From Paenibacillus plantarum (GTDB taxonomy: Bacteria > Bacillota > Bacilli > Paenibacillales > NBRC-103111), in the NCBI RefSeq assembly GCF_013141695.1, contig NZ_WHNY01000005.1:238798-302797 (forward strand): a stretch of DNA of 64,000 nucleotides, given 5' to 3'. Within the stretch, counting starts at the first letter, position 1. Each line of letters opens with the position of its first letter. Below the pieces are notes generated by a model. It searched no databases, was not told the DNA's origin, and saw nothing but the letters and a program-made list of their open reading frames with translations. Shown one piece after another: positions 54,973 through 63,570 of the stretch. The position numbers and the translations under genes were made by a program.

Positions 54973-55079
54973 AAAACTGTAAGCGTAACCGAAATGAACC
55001 TAAATGTACGAAGCGTAGCTGCATTGGCGGCCGCCTAGAAGGAGAGGGTTATCGGAGAAAGGGAGGAAACAGAAGCGAA

Positions 55080-56048
55080 ATGAACGACAAACTGGAAGAG
55101 AACAGGGCGGCCGCTGTACTCACTTCTCCGCTGGAGAGGCGGAGGGGTGTGGGCTGGCTGCGGGAACTGCGACTTAGCGGGAATTTGTATTTAATGGTGC
55201 TGCCTGGCGTGCTCGGGTTTTTGTTGTTCAATTACATCCCGATGTACGGCATTATTATCGCTTTTAAGCAGTACGATCTTATTCTCGGATTTGACGGCAG
55301 CCCGTGGGTCGGTCTCAAGCATTTTCAGAGCTTCTTTGCTGATCCGTATGCTGTGCGGGTCGTCAAGAATACGCTGCTGCTTGGCTTGTATAGTCTGCTT
55401 TTCGGCTTCTGGCCGCCGATTTTACTGGCGCTATTGCTGAATGAGCTGACAAGCAAGTGGTGGAAAAAGTTTTTTCAATCCGTTAGTTACCTGCCGCATT
55501 TTATCGCGATGGTCGTTGTCGTCGGGATGATGATGGAGCTGCTTGGCGCGAATGGTCCGGTCAATTTACTACTCGGGTCGCTCGGTATGGAGCCGATTGC
55601 CTTCTTCAACGAATCGTCGTACTTTCGTACGTTGTTCGTCGGCAGCGGCATCTGGCAGGGCATCGGTTGGGGCTCAATTCTGTATCTGGCCGCTCTTACC
55701 GGCATTGATCCCGAGCTATATGAGGCGAGCTACATGGATGGTGCGAATCGGTTTCGCCGTATCTGGCACATCAGCTTGCCGGGCATGCTGCCGACCATTA
55801 CGATCCTATTTATTTTGCACGCCAGTGATGTAATTAACGTTGGCTTCGAGAAGGCGTACCTCATGAGCAATCCGGCGATCTACGAGGTGGGCGATGTCAT
55901 TCAGACGTACGTGTACCGCAGGGGGATCATTGACCGCAATTTCAGCTACGCTACTGCTGTCGGCTTGCTCAACAGTGTCGCCGCCTTCCTTATTCTGTAC
56001 GTAACCAATCGCGCCAGCCGCGCTCTGAAGCAAAATTCGTTATGGTAG
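55080..56048 (+). CDS. ABC sugar importer permease, LplB type
   Basis: 322 residues. GGGAGG lies 13 bases before the ATG at 55080. Six membrane helices, GVLGFLLFNYIPMYGIIIAF-like N-terminal segment (first helix) and EAA loop YEASYMDGANRFRRIWHI. Paralogue of the permease at 5867. First gene of a three-gene unit in which, unlike the first importer, the binding protein comes last. Confidence 0.92.
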   Translation: MNDKLEENRAAAVLTSPLERRRGVGWLRELRLSGNLYLMVLPGVLGFLLFNYIPMYGIIIAFKQYDLILGFDGSPWVGLKHFQSFFADPYAVRVVKNTLLLGLYSLLFGFWPPILLALLLNELTSKWWKKFFQSVSYLPHFIAMVVVVGMMMELLGANGPVNLLLGSLGMEPIAFFNESSYFRTLFVGSGIWQGIGWGSILYLAALTGIDPELYEASYMDGANRFRRIWHISLPGMLPTITILFILHASDVINVGFEKAYLMSNPAIYEVGDVIQTYVYRRGIIDRNFSYATAVGLLNSVAAFLILYVTNRASRALKQNSLW

Positions 56049-56061
56049 GAGGAATCTGCAC

Positions 56062-56958
56062 GTGAAAAATACTGGATTCGCCAACCGGCTGTTCAATACG
56101 GCTAACTTTATTGCGTTGCTGCTGCTGACGCTGTCGATCGTTCTGCCGTTTGTGCATATGTTCGCGATTTCGATAAGCAATCCTGTGCCGGTTGGCTTGT
56201 TCAAGGTAATGCTTCTGCCGCAGGGCATCAACTGGGAGGCTTACATGGCCGTCTTGCGGGATAACCAAATCGTGTTGGCATATTGGAATAGTATTCGTTA
56301 TACATTGCTCGGCACGTTTCTTGTATTGCTGATCGGGTGCCTCACGGCGTATCCACTGTCGATCAACCGATTTCGGGCACGTCGACCGCTGTCTGTACTG
56401 TTCACCTTCACGATGTTCTTTAGCGGGGGCCTTATTCCTAGTTTTATGCTCATTAAAAACATCGGGTTACTCGACACGATGTGGGCCATTACGCTGCCGG
56501 CCGCATTTAGCTTCTGGAACATTATTATACTGCGTACTAATTTCCAGGCGATGCCGCAGGAGCTGTATGAATCAGCTTTTATCGACGGTGCGAACGATTG
56601 GCAAATTTTGCTCCGCATCGTCATTCCGCTCTCCAAGGCTATTCTGGCAACAATTGCGTTGTTCGCTTCGGTCGGACTGTGGAATGCTTACTTCGGCCCG
56701 CTCATGTATTTAACGTCGCCGGAAATGCAGCCACTGACCATAATTCTCCGACGTATTCTCGTCGCTAACGAGGTACTGTCCCAGGGAGCGCTCGACCAGG
56801 CGAATACGCTTGAGGTTGATCCAGTCGCTGGCGCAGGGCGGATGATCAGCATACGTATGGCGACGATCTTCGTGACGATCGGCCCGATCGTGCTTATTTA
56901 CCCGTTTGTGCAAAGATTTTTCGTGCAAGGCGTGCTTGTTGGTTCCGTAAAGGGCTGA
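56062..56958 (+). CDS. ABC sugar importer permease, YtcP/LplC type
   Basis: 298 residues, starting at GTG 56062 with TAGGAGG 9 bases upstream, 13 bases after the previous stop. Six helices, MFFSGGLIPSF segment, and EAA loop YESAFIDGANDWQILLRIVI. Forms the channel with the LplB-type subunit. Paralogue of the gene at 6837. Confidence 0.92.
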   Translation: MKNTGFANRLFNTANFIALLLLTLSIVLPFVHMFAISISNPVPVGLFKVMLLPQGINWEAYMAVLRDNQIVLAYWNSIRYTLLGTFLVLLIGCLTAYPLSINRFRARRPLSVLFTFTMFFSGGLIPSFMLIKNIGLLDTMWAITLPAAFSFWNIIILRTNFQAMPQELYESAFIDGANDWQILLRIVIPLSKAILATIALFASVGLWNAYFGPLMYLTSPEMQPLTIILRRILVANEVLSQGALDQANTLEVDPVAGAGRMISIRMATIFVTIGPIVLIYPFVQRFFVQGVLVGSVKG

Positions 56959-57064
56959 CATAAGCGAATCAGAGCATCGTATTAAGGCAAGGAACAGCGT
57001 TGCTCCAAGTGTGTACAATTATATTTTTATAGCATTCGTATAAACGATTCAGGAGGGGTTCTTA

Positions 57065-58705
57065 ATGGGCAAAACTATGAACTGGCGGCTGACAGCCGCC
57101 GCCTTATCCATCTGTATGACAGTGCTGGCCGGTTGCCAGAGCACAGAGAAAGCCGCCACGCCTACCGCTTCAACTGGGGACGGCAAAAGCGTTGCCGGCG
57201 AAATTCCGACGGTGGAGGTCCTGACACCTTGGGATCCGGGACTGCCGATCGGCAGCGACTTGCCAGTGTTCGTCGAGTGGGGCAAGAGGACAGGCGTCAA
57301 ATTTAACGTGAATAGCCCGCCTCGCGACGCGTTTAAGGAAAAAATGAACATCGTGCTCAGCTCTGGGCAACTGCCAGATATGATGAAATTTTTCCAAGAT
57401 GACCGCACGTTTAAGGATTACGGACCGCAGCTGTTCGTGGCACTCGATGATTATATGAAGGCCGGCAAGTTGCCGAATCTGGAAAAATGGCTTAAGAAAT
57501 ATCCAGAGGCCGACAAGGTGATGCGCCATCCGGAGGATGGTAAATTGTATGCGTTTCCACTCGTGCAGGATTTCGATTTTGCCACAACGCTCTGGCTCGT
57601 GCGTAACGATTTGTTGAAGAAAGAGGGACTGGATGCTAGTCAGATTCAAACAGTCGACGATTTCAAGAAGGCTATGCTCGCGCTGAAGAAACAGACGGGG
57701 GACTACATTACTTCGTCACGGCTTGGCTTCGATTATTTTGCGGAACGGACGCAGATGTATTTTGGCATCAATGTTAATAACGGTCCGGGTAACGGAATGA
57801 TGATGGACCCTGAGACGAAAAAATTCGTTTTTGCACCAGTCGACTTTAAAGATCGTTACAAGCAGTGGACAGAGCTGATGAGTTGGATGTATTCAGAGAA
57901 GCTGCTGCATCCAAATTTCTTGACGATGAAAGATCAGGAGCTGTTTGCGGGTTATGAGAGCGGCCAGTTCCCGCTAATGATGGAGCAACTTGCGATGTCG
58001 AACAATCTCAATCCGAAGAAGGATCCAGCTCGCGACATTCAGCCTATTTATCCATTGAAGATTGATGGCAAAACTTATACCCAAAATCTTGATCCGCACT
58101 ATAACATTGCTTACCGCTCGCCGATGGTTATTAATAAAAAATCGAAGTACATCGATCAGATTATTAAGGCTATGGATTACACCTACAGCGATGAGGGCAT
58201 TGAGTTCTTCATGCTTGGCGTTGAGAATGAGACGTTCACCCGTGACAAAACGACGCCTTCCGGATATAAGCTCGACAAAACCCAAAGCGTCTGGACCGTC
58301 GGAGCGGATGGCAAATACCCTGAAGGTATGAAAAAACAAACCGACTACGGCTATGGTAGCTGGTGGCTAACTGGTGTCATTCCGTCGTACAATCGCTTCG
58401 GTCTGCTCGGCTTTAAGGCAGGAGAGGATCAACAGGCCGCCATCATCCCAGACCGGATGAAAAAACTGAAGGAAATGAACGCACTGCGCGATCCCGAGCC
58501 TTCAATTAACTGGTCCAAGGACGAATCGTCGAAACTCGCCGAAATTACAACCCCGTTGAAGACGTATATGAGCGAAAACCTAACGAAATTTATTCTCGGT
58601 CAAAAGCCAATGACGGAATGGGATGCTTTCGTTGACGGCTTCAAAAAGCTGAAAACCGACGAGCTTGTCAAGATGTACAATGAGAAGTACGCCAAGTCTA
58701 AGTAG
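57065..58705 (+). CDS. Extracellular solute-binding lipoprotein, LplA type
   Basis: 546 residues. AGGAGGGG lies 6 bases before the ATG. Lipoprotein signal with lipobox VLAGC (Cys24). The long family-1 binding fold includes LPDMMKFF, GKLYAFPLV and the closing VDGFKKLKTDELVKMYNEKY tail typical of the LplA group (shown as GFKKLKTDELVKMYNE). It serves the two permeases before it. Followed by a strong terminator. Confidence 0.9.
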   Translation: MGKTMNWRLTAAALSICMTVLAGCQSTEKAATPTASTGDGKSVAGEIPTVEVLTPWDPGLPIGSDLPVFVEWGKRTGVKFNVNSPPRDAFKEKMNIVLSSGQLPDMMKFFQDDRTFKDYGPQLFVALDDYMKAGKLPNLEKWLKKYPEADKVMRHPEDGKLYAFPLVQDFDFATTLWLVRNDLLKKEGLDASQIQTVDDFKKAMLALKKQTGDYITSSRLGFDYFAERTQMYFGINVNNGPGNGMMMDPETKKFVFAPVDFKDRYKQWTELMSWMYSEKLLHPNFLTMKDQELFAGYESGQFPLMMEQLAMSNNLNPKKDPARDIQPIYPLKIDGKTYTQNLDPHYNIAYRSPMVINKKSKYIDQIIKAMDYTYSDEGIEFFMLGVENETFTRDKTTPSGYKLDKTQSVWTVGADGKYPEGMKKQTDYGYGSWWLTGVIPSYNRFGLLGFKAGEDQQAAIIPDRMKKLKEMNALRDPEPSINWSKDESSKLAEITTPLKTYMSENLTKFILGQKPMTEWDAFVDGFKKLKTDELVKMYNEKYAKSK

Positions 58706-58751
58706 GCGATCCGATTCGCTTTGAAGCTATTGGCGCTACCCCTTTCTTCGT

Positions 58752-58804
58752 AAGAAGAGGCCGTCTCAGAAGTCTATGTAGACTTATTGAAACGGCCTCT
58801 TCTT
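58752..58804 (+). terminator. Terminator of the importer operon
   Basis: Perfect 13-bp stem AAGAAGAGGCCGT (58752-58764) / ACGGCCTCTTCTT (58792-58804), 27-base loop. Confidence 0.75.
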
Positions 58805-58847
58805 GCGTTGTTCACCTTATGACGGATGAATAATAAACTGACTTCCT

Positions 58848-59045
58848 GCAATTTAACTGGATTTTCTCCATCTATTTGAAACGGATTTAGCAAATTTGGA
58901 TGATTAACTGTATTTCCCGTAGTTAAATTTCTCCAATTGTATCGATTTTTCAAATTTCGTTGAATTTACCTGTACATTTTCCATCTAATTACGGAAATAC
59001 CCCAAATTCGAGAACATTAGCTGTAGTTTTTACATCTAAATAAGA
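58848..59045. repeat. Degenerate ~51-61-bp repeats, four units
   Basis: TTAACTG-like unit starts occur at 58853, 58914, 58965 (TTTACCTG) and 59018 (TTAGCTG). Each is followed by TTTTCTCCATCTA-like and CAAATTTG/CGTTGAA-like blocks. AT-rich and non-coding; it fills most of the gap between the importer terminator and the reverse AraC gene. Origin unknown. Confidence 0.55.
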
Positions 59046-59071
59046 TTCGGCAGCGGGACAGCCCCTTTGGC

Positions 59072-59098
59072 TCTTCAGAACTTAGTTGTCACCCAACA
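59072..59098 (+). mobile_element. Solo transposon right end
   Basis: CTTCAGAACTTAGTTGTC followed by ACCCAACA matches the terminal site of the junctions at 807, 20617 and 36152, but there is no left end, hairpin or further binding sites beside it. It lies just past the stop of the reverse AraC gene. Confidence 0.5.
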
Positions 59099-59145
59099 AT
59101 TCTTTGATAGGCTGCTTGCTGCTGGTTAGGGACGCAATGTATGCC

Positions 59146-60021
59146 TCACACATACCTGTACACCGACCTGCGGAAAGCACTTGGCGTGCAGCCGACGGTT
59201 TTGCGGAAAACTCGGATAAAGTAGTTATAATCCTCATAACCGACATGATCTCCGACTTCTTGTAGGGATAATTCACTTGTGCTGAGCAGTCGCTTGGCTT
59301 CCTCCATTCGCACCACATGATGATACTGGAGCGGGCTAAGCCCTGTATGCTTACGAAGGCAGCGTGCAGCGTAGTCCTCATTGAAGTGCAGCTCCTGTTC
59401 CATGTGTGCAGCATGATAGGGTTCTCGAAGGTGCACTTCCAAATAACGCATTACCTGCGCTGCAAGCACGGAAGATCGGCTGCCTAGCCGGCCAGACCGT
59501 AATGAAGCTTGCAGTTGTGACAGGAGTCGGCCTAACAGTTGTTGCAGATTGAGGGCATACTCCATCGTCAAGGAGGACCTGAGCCGAAGCATTTCCTCCA
59601 AAATCGGCTCCACCGCCACCTGATCATAGGAACTGAATTTAGGCACATAAAGATACTGTTCTTGAGGCGCCAGATCGCTGTCTCTTCCTTCGCGCACGGG
59701 CACCGACCAGGAGATCTGATGGTCCGGAAGCCTAGAGATCGCAGGTTCATGCTTAAAATGGACCCAGTAAATCTCGGTCGGCTCCTCGCAAGCTTTGTGG
59801 CCGATGTGCGAGATGCCAGGTTCAAGCAACAGCATTTCGCCAGGGCCTACATCATATGCGTGCGATTCTTCTGTCATATGCAGCATCCCACTGCGAACTA
59901 ATAGCAAATCGTATACATCAAAGGTTCGTCCAAAATGCTGGGCACCAACTGGCCAGATTGAGAAACCGATGGTGAGAAATTGCGGCAAAGGCGGAATGCG
60001 AAGTTGCAAGCAGTTCGTCAT
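59146..60021 (-). CDS. AraC-family regulator with cupin sensor domain
   Basis: 291 residues. GGGAG lies 9 bases before the ATG at 60021. Cupin ~20-150 (FDVYDLLLVRSGMLHMTE; GPGEMLLLEPGISHIG), two helix-turn-helix motifs ~190-285 (LHFNEDYAARCLRKHTGLSP; VGYEDYNYFIRVFRKTVG). Divergent from the gene at 60138 with ~116 bases between, so it most likely controls that gene. Confidence 0.9.
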   Translation of the reverse strand: MTNCLQLRIPPLPQFLTIGFSIWPVGAQHFGRTFDVYDLLLVRSGMLHMTEESHAYDVGPGEMLLLEPGISHIGHKACEEPTEIYWVHFKHEPAISRLPDHQISWSVPVREGRDSDLAPQEQYLYVPKFSSYDQVAVEPILEEMLRLRSSLTMEYALNLQQLLGRLLSQLQASLRSGRLGSRSSVLAAQVMRYLEVHLREPYHAAHMEQELHFNEDYAARCLRKHTGLSPLQYHHVVRMEEAKRLLSTSELSLQEVGDHVGYEDYNYFIRVFRKTVGCTPSAFRRSVYRYV

Positions 60022-60137
60022 TAGTTGGATCTCCCATTGGTCGGAAATGTGCTATTTTAAGTCGTTGCTATTACTATATCATGTTTATCTTTCAAGCTAT
60101 AGTTAAAACAAATACAGATTTAGGAGGCGACAGTTCT

Positions 60138-62117
60138 ATGCGTTTTCGTCAAGTTCACCTTGATTTTCATACGTCGGAAGCAATCCCAGGGATCGGGTGC
60201 GATTTCGACAAAGAGCAGTTTCAGGACATGCTTCGCAAAGGCCACGTGGATTCAATCACCGTTTTTTCCAAATGTCATCATGGTTGGGCCTATCATCCTT
60301 CCGAAGCCAATGAGATGCATCCTCACTTAACATTTGATCTGCTTGGGGAGATGATTGAAGCAGCGCATGACATTGGCGTCAAAACGCCAGTCTATCTATC
60401 TGCAGGCGTAGATGAAAAGCTGGCGCGCCGACATCCCGAATGGCTAATTCGGGACATCAATGACAAGACGACGTGGGTGGATGGCTTTATGAAGCCGGGG
60501 TATCACTCTTTTTGTATGAATTCACCGTATCTGGACGTGCTTCTACGTCAAATTGACGAAGTGGTTCGGCGCTATGATGCGGATGGTATTTTTCTCGATA
60601 TTGTCGGGGTACGCAAATGCTATTGTCACAAATGCGTCAGTCAATTACTGTCCGAGGGGAAAGATCCCCGTAACTTGAGTTCTGTGATAGATCTAGGCGA
60701 ACGCACATACGCTAACTACACGCGAAGAGTCCGAGAAACGATTGACGCCGTGAAGCCGGGGCTGCCCGTGTTCCACAACGGCGGACATATCCGCCGTGGA
60801 CGTCGTGATTTGGCTGCCATGAACTCACATTTGGAACTGGAATCTTTGCCGACAGGAGGTTGGGGCTATGATCATTTCCCACTTTCGGCCCGCTATGCGC
60901 AGGGGCTTGGGATGCCGTTTCTTGGCATGACAGGAAAATTCCACACGTCGTGGGGAGAATTCGGCGGCTACAAGCATCCGAATGCGCTGCGCTACGAAAC
61001 AGCACTCAACATCGCGAATGGGGCAAGCTGTTCTATAGGCGACCAATTGCATCCGGAAGGTCGAATGGATCCTGCGACGTATGCGATTATTGGCGCGGCT
61101 TATGCCGAGGTGGAGAGCAAGGAACCATGGTGCGCCAATGTGCAAAGCATTGCTGACGTCGGACTATTCACGGTAGAGGCGGCAGTCTCACGGCCAGAAG
61201 AGGGTGAAGCCGATCGAACAGGCCATGCTGATGCCGGAGCAGTTCGCATGCTGTTGGAAGGTAACATTCTGTTCGACGTCATAGATATGGATAGCGATTT
61301 CCACCGCTATCGCGTTATTATTTTGCCGGATCGTATTAGGATAATTTCGGAACTTGAAACCAAGCTGAACACTTTCATGGCGCAAGGTGGAAAGCTGCTA
61401 GCTTCGGGGGAATCGGGGCTAAACCTAGAGGGATCAGCATTCTCGATTGATCTTGGGATGCGTTATGTCGGGATGAATCCGTATAAGCCTTCTTATTTTC
61501 ACCCGCATTTTGCGCTGGAAAGCGTGCCGGAAGCATCCTTCGTCTTCTATTCCAAGGGTCAGCAAGTTGAATTGAGCGGGGATGGAGTGATGCTAGGGCA
61601 CCGGGAGAATCCTTATTTTAACCGTGACGTGTATACGTTCTGTTCGCATCAGCATACCCCAAGTGCTCTCCAGTCGGACGGGCCAGGGATGGTTGAAAGC
61701 AGCGGCGGTATTTATATAGCGTGGAATGTCTTCGAGGAATATGCGACGGTGGGCAGTCTCGTTCTCAAGCAAAGCGTTCTGTACGCACTGAACAAGCTAT
61801 TGGAACCTGCAAAAACACTGTCGACGAACTTGCCTGCACAGGGGATCGTTACGCTTATGGAGCAGCCGACAGAGCGGCGCTTTGTCAATCACCTATTGTA
61901 TGCCGTGCCTGTCAAACGCGGGAAGAGCATCGAAGTAATTGAAGATTTAGTGCCGATTTTCGGGACCAAGGTGTCAGTGCGGTTGCATAAGCCGGTCAAA
62001 AAGGTGTATCTGGCCCCGCAGATGACAGAGCTCGCTTTCGTAACAGATTCAGATGGAACGGTGCATTACGAGGTGCAAAGGATAGATTGCCATCAAATGG
62101 TCGTGATGGATGTATAG
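60138..62117 (+). CDS. Barrel glycosidase with trimerisation-like domain, possibly GH151 alpha-fucosidase
   Basis: 659 residues. GGAGG lies about 9 bases before the ATG at 60138; the frame extends to 60081. TIM barrel 1-~350: QVHLDFHTSEAIPGIG at the start, DADGIFLDIVGVRKCYCHKC (Asp-rich strand end plus a Cys-rich loop) and HNGGHIRRGRRD. A beta-galactosidase trimerisation-like flavodoxin fold spans ~355-560 and a small beta domain the end. This layout is that of the GH42-related set that includes GH151 fucosidases; GH151 is a tentative suggestion, consistent with the GH29 enzyme elsewhere in the window. No signal peptide, so cytoplasmic. Confidence 0.7.
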   Translation: MRFRQVHLDFHTSEAIPGIGCDFDKEQFQDMLRKGHVDSITVFSKCHHGWAYHPSEANEMHPHLTFDLLGEMIEAAHDIGVKTPVYLSAGVDEKLARRHPEWLIRDINDKTTWVDGFMKPGYHSFCMNSPYLDVLLRQIDEVVRRYDADGIFLDIVGVRKCYCHKCVSQLLSEGKDPRNLSSVIDLGERTYANYTRRVRETIDAVKPGLPVFHNGGHIRRGRRDLAAMNSHLELESLPTGGWGYDHFPLSARYAQGLGMPFLGMTGKFHTSWGEFGGYKHPNALRYETALNIANGASCSIGDQLHPEGRMDPATYAIIGAAYAEVESKEPWCANVQSIADVGLFTVEAAVSRPEEGEADRTGHADAGAVRMLLEGNILFDVIDMDSDFHRYRVIILPDRIRIISELETKLNTFMAQGGKLLASGESGLNLEGSAFSIDLGMRYVGMNPYKPSYFHPHFALESVPEASFVFYSKGQQVELSGDGVMLGHRENPYFNRDVYTFCSHQHTPSALQSDGPGMVESSGGIYIAWNVFEEYATVGSLVLKQSVLYALNKLLEPAKTLSTNLPAQGIVTLMEQPTERRFVNHLLYAVPVKRGKSIEVIEDLVPIFGTKVSVRLHKPVKKVYLAPQMTELAFVTDSDGTVHYEVQRIDCHQMVVMDV

Positions 62118-62118
62118 A

Positions 62119-62150
62119 CAAAAGAAGCCTGCAGTTGCAGGATTCTTTTG
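62119..62150. terminator. Bidirectional terminator between convergent genes
   Basis: CAAAAGAA-CCTGCA (62119-62133, one unpaired G) pairs with TGCAGG-TTCTTTTG (62136-62150, one unpaired A). Confidence 0.7.
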
Positions 62151-62231
62151 CTTTGGTTCCTTGCGTTATTGTCGGAGAACGATGATATCGATTGGATTGA
62201 ACAGGATTTCATGCGATATGGTGAGATGAAT

Positions 62232-62978
62232 TTATTGTGCAGTCAGGATTTGTGGACCCCCAGCCAGGATGGCAATCGTATGCTCGTATTGGGCGGCGAG
62301 CTTACCATCGATCGTTCGCGCGGTCCAGCCGTCCGGATCGATCGTCATGTAATAGGAGCCTTCGGTAAGCATGGGCTCGATCGTGAACACCATGCCTTCC
62401 TTGATTCGGAGGCCTTTGCCGGGCTTGCCAACATGCATATAGTTCGGCTCTTCGTGCAGGTCCCGGCCAATGCCATGCGCGAGAAGGTCGCGCACGACGC
62501 CGAATCCGTTCGATTCGGCATGTCGCTGGATGGCGCTCGTCACGTCGCCGAGCCGATTGCCGGGCTGCGCCTGCGCGATGCCAAGGTCCAGGCATTCCTT
62601 CGTGACGCGCATCAGCTTCTCGGCAGTCGGGGAGATCTGCCCAACCGCATAGCTCCAGGCGGAATCGCCGAGCCAGCCATCGAGCTCCGCGACGGTGTCG
62701 ATCGTCACGATATCGCCCGCCTTAAGTGGCGTGTCTTTAGGAAAGCCATGCGCGATCACGTCGTTGACGGAGGCACAGGTGGCATAGGGATAGCCCTTGT
62801 AGCCCTTCGTATAGGGCTTGGCACCGTTTTTAAGAATGATTTCCTCGAAGATGCGCTCAATCTCGTTCGTCGTAATGCCCGGTTGAATGAGCGGGGCGAT
62901 CGTACGATGGCATTCGACCACTACCTGGCAGGCTTTGTGGATGGCCTCGATTTCAAGTTTGCTTTTTAAAATAACCAT
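62232..62978 (-). CDS. map: Methionine aminopeptidase, type I
   Basis: 248 residues from the ATG at 62978, the usual length; a longer frame to 63122 overlaps the TetR gene and is not used. The five metal ligands are present: Asp in TIDTVAEL, Asp in GWLGDSA, His in LAHGIGRDLHEEP, Glu in VFTIEPML and Glu in QYEHTIA, with the substrate His in VIAHGFP. It removes N-terminal Met from nascent proteins. It starts 7 bases after the TetR stop, an unusual operon partner, and is probably a second copy in addition to the ribosomal-operon map. Confidence 0.95.
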   Translation of the reverse strand: MVILKSKLEIEAIHKACQVVVECHRTIAPLIQPGITTNEIERIFEEIILKNGAKPYTKGYKGYPYATCASVNDVIAHGFPKDTPLKAGDIVTIDTVAELDGWLGDSAWSYAVGQISPTAEKLMRVTKECLDLGIAQAQPGNRLGDVTSAIQRHAESNGFGVVRDLLAHGIGRDLHEEPNYMHVGKPGKGLRIKEGMVFTIEPMLTEGSYYMTIDPDGWTARTIDGKLAAQYEHTIAILAGGPQILTAQ

Positions 62979-62985
62979 GTTCGTA

Positions 62986-63570
62986 TCAGGACTCCTTCGT
63001 AAAAGCTTGCATAGCGAGCTTGGCGATCCGATCGACGTCCAGCTCGGAAGTACCCGCATAGTAGTGTAGTCCGCAGCAACCAACCAGTACGGCAAGCATA
63101 TGGTCAACGCTGTCGTCTTCACGCTGGACGATGGATTGGAGTGGAATGTACAGCCGTTCCATGAATCGTCTCTTGGTAAGGTTTCGATCTTTCTCAGGTA
63201 AGCCTGAGTAGTGTTCCGCTGCCATTTTGTAGACGAGATAGGCTCGGGCGTCCGACTGCCATAGAAGGAGCAGATCCTTGCAATACGTCAGCAGTTGCCC
63301 TTCGTTCGGGTTGTTGCCGCGAGTGTTTGCCCATTGTGCCAGGGCTTGCTCACAGCGCTCGAATCCGCTATTCAGTACATCTTCTATTAATAAATGTCGG
63401 TTGGGGTAATAATGGTAAACCGTGCCGTAACCGATCTTGGCTTCGCGGGCAACGTCACGAATATCAAAGCTGCCGCCAGTCAGGAAGTAGGTGCGCGCTG
63501 CAGCATCTAGGATTTGTTCACTGCGCTGCAAGCGGATGAGTTCATTTTGTTCTTTGGTACGGGGACACAA
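62986..63570 (-). CDS. TetR/AcrR-family regulator
   Basis: 194 residues. AAGGAGG lies 11 bases before a TTG start at 63570; no ATG is available at this position. N-terminal TetR helix-turn-helix (~15-62: ILDAAARTYFLTGGSFDIRD, GYGTVYHYYPNRHLLIEDVL). The C-terminal ligand domain is all-helical with no recognisable ligand. Likely auto-regulated and co-transcribed with map. Palindromic operator not pinpointed in the AT-rich upstream DNA. Confidence 0.9.
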   Translation of the reverse strand: MCPRTKEQNELIRLQRSEQILDAAARTYFLTGGSFDIRDVAREAKIGYGTVYHYYPNRHLLIEDVLNSGFERCEQALAQWANTRGNNPNEGQLLTYCKDLLLLWQSDARAYLVYKMAAEHYSGLPEKDRNLTKRRFMERLYIPLQSIVQREDDSVDHMLAVLVGCCGLHYYAGTSELDVDRIAKLAMQAFTKES

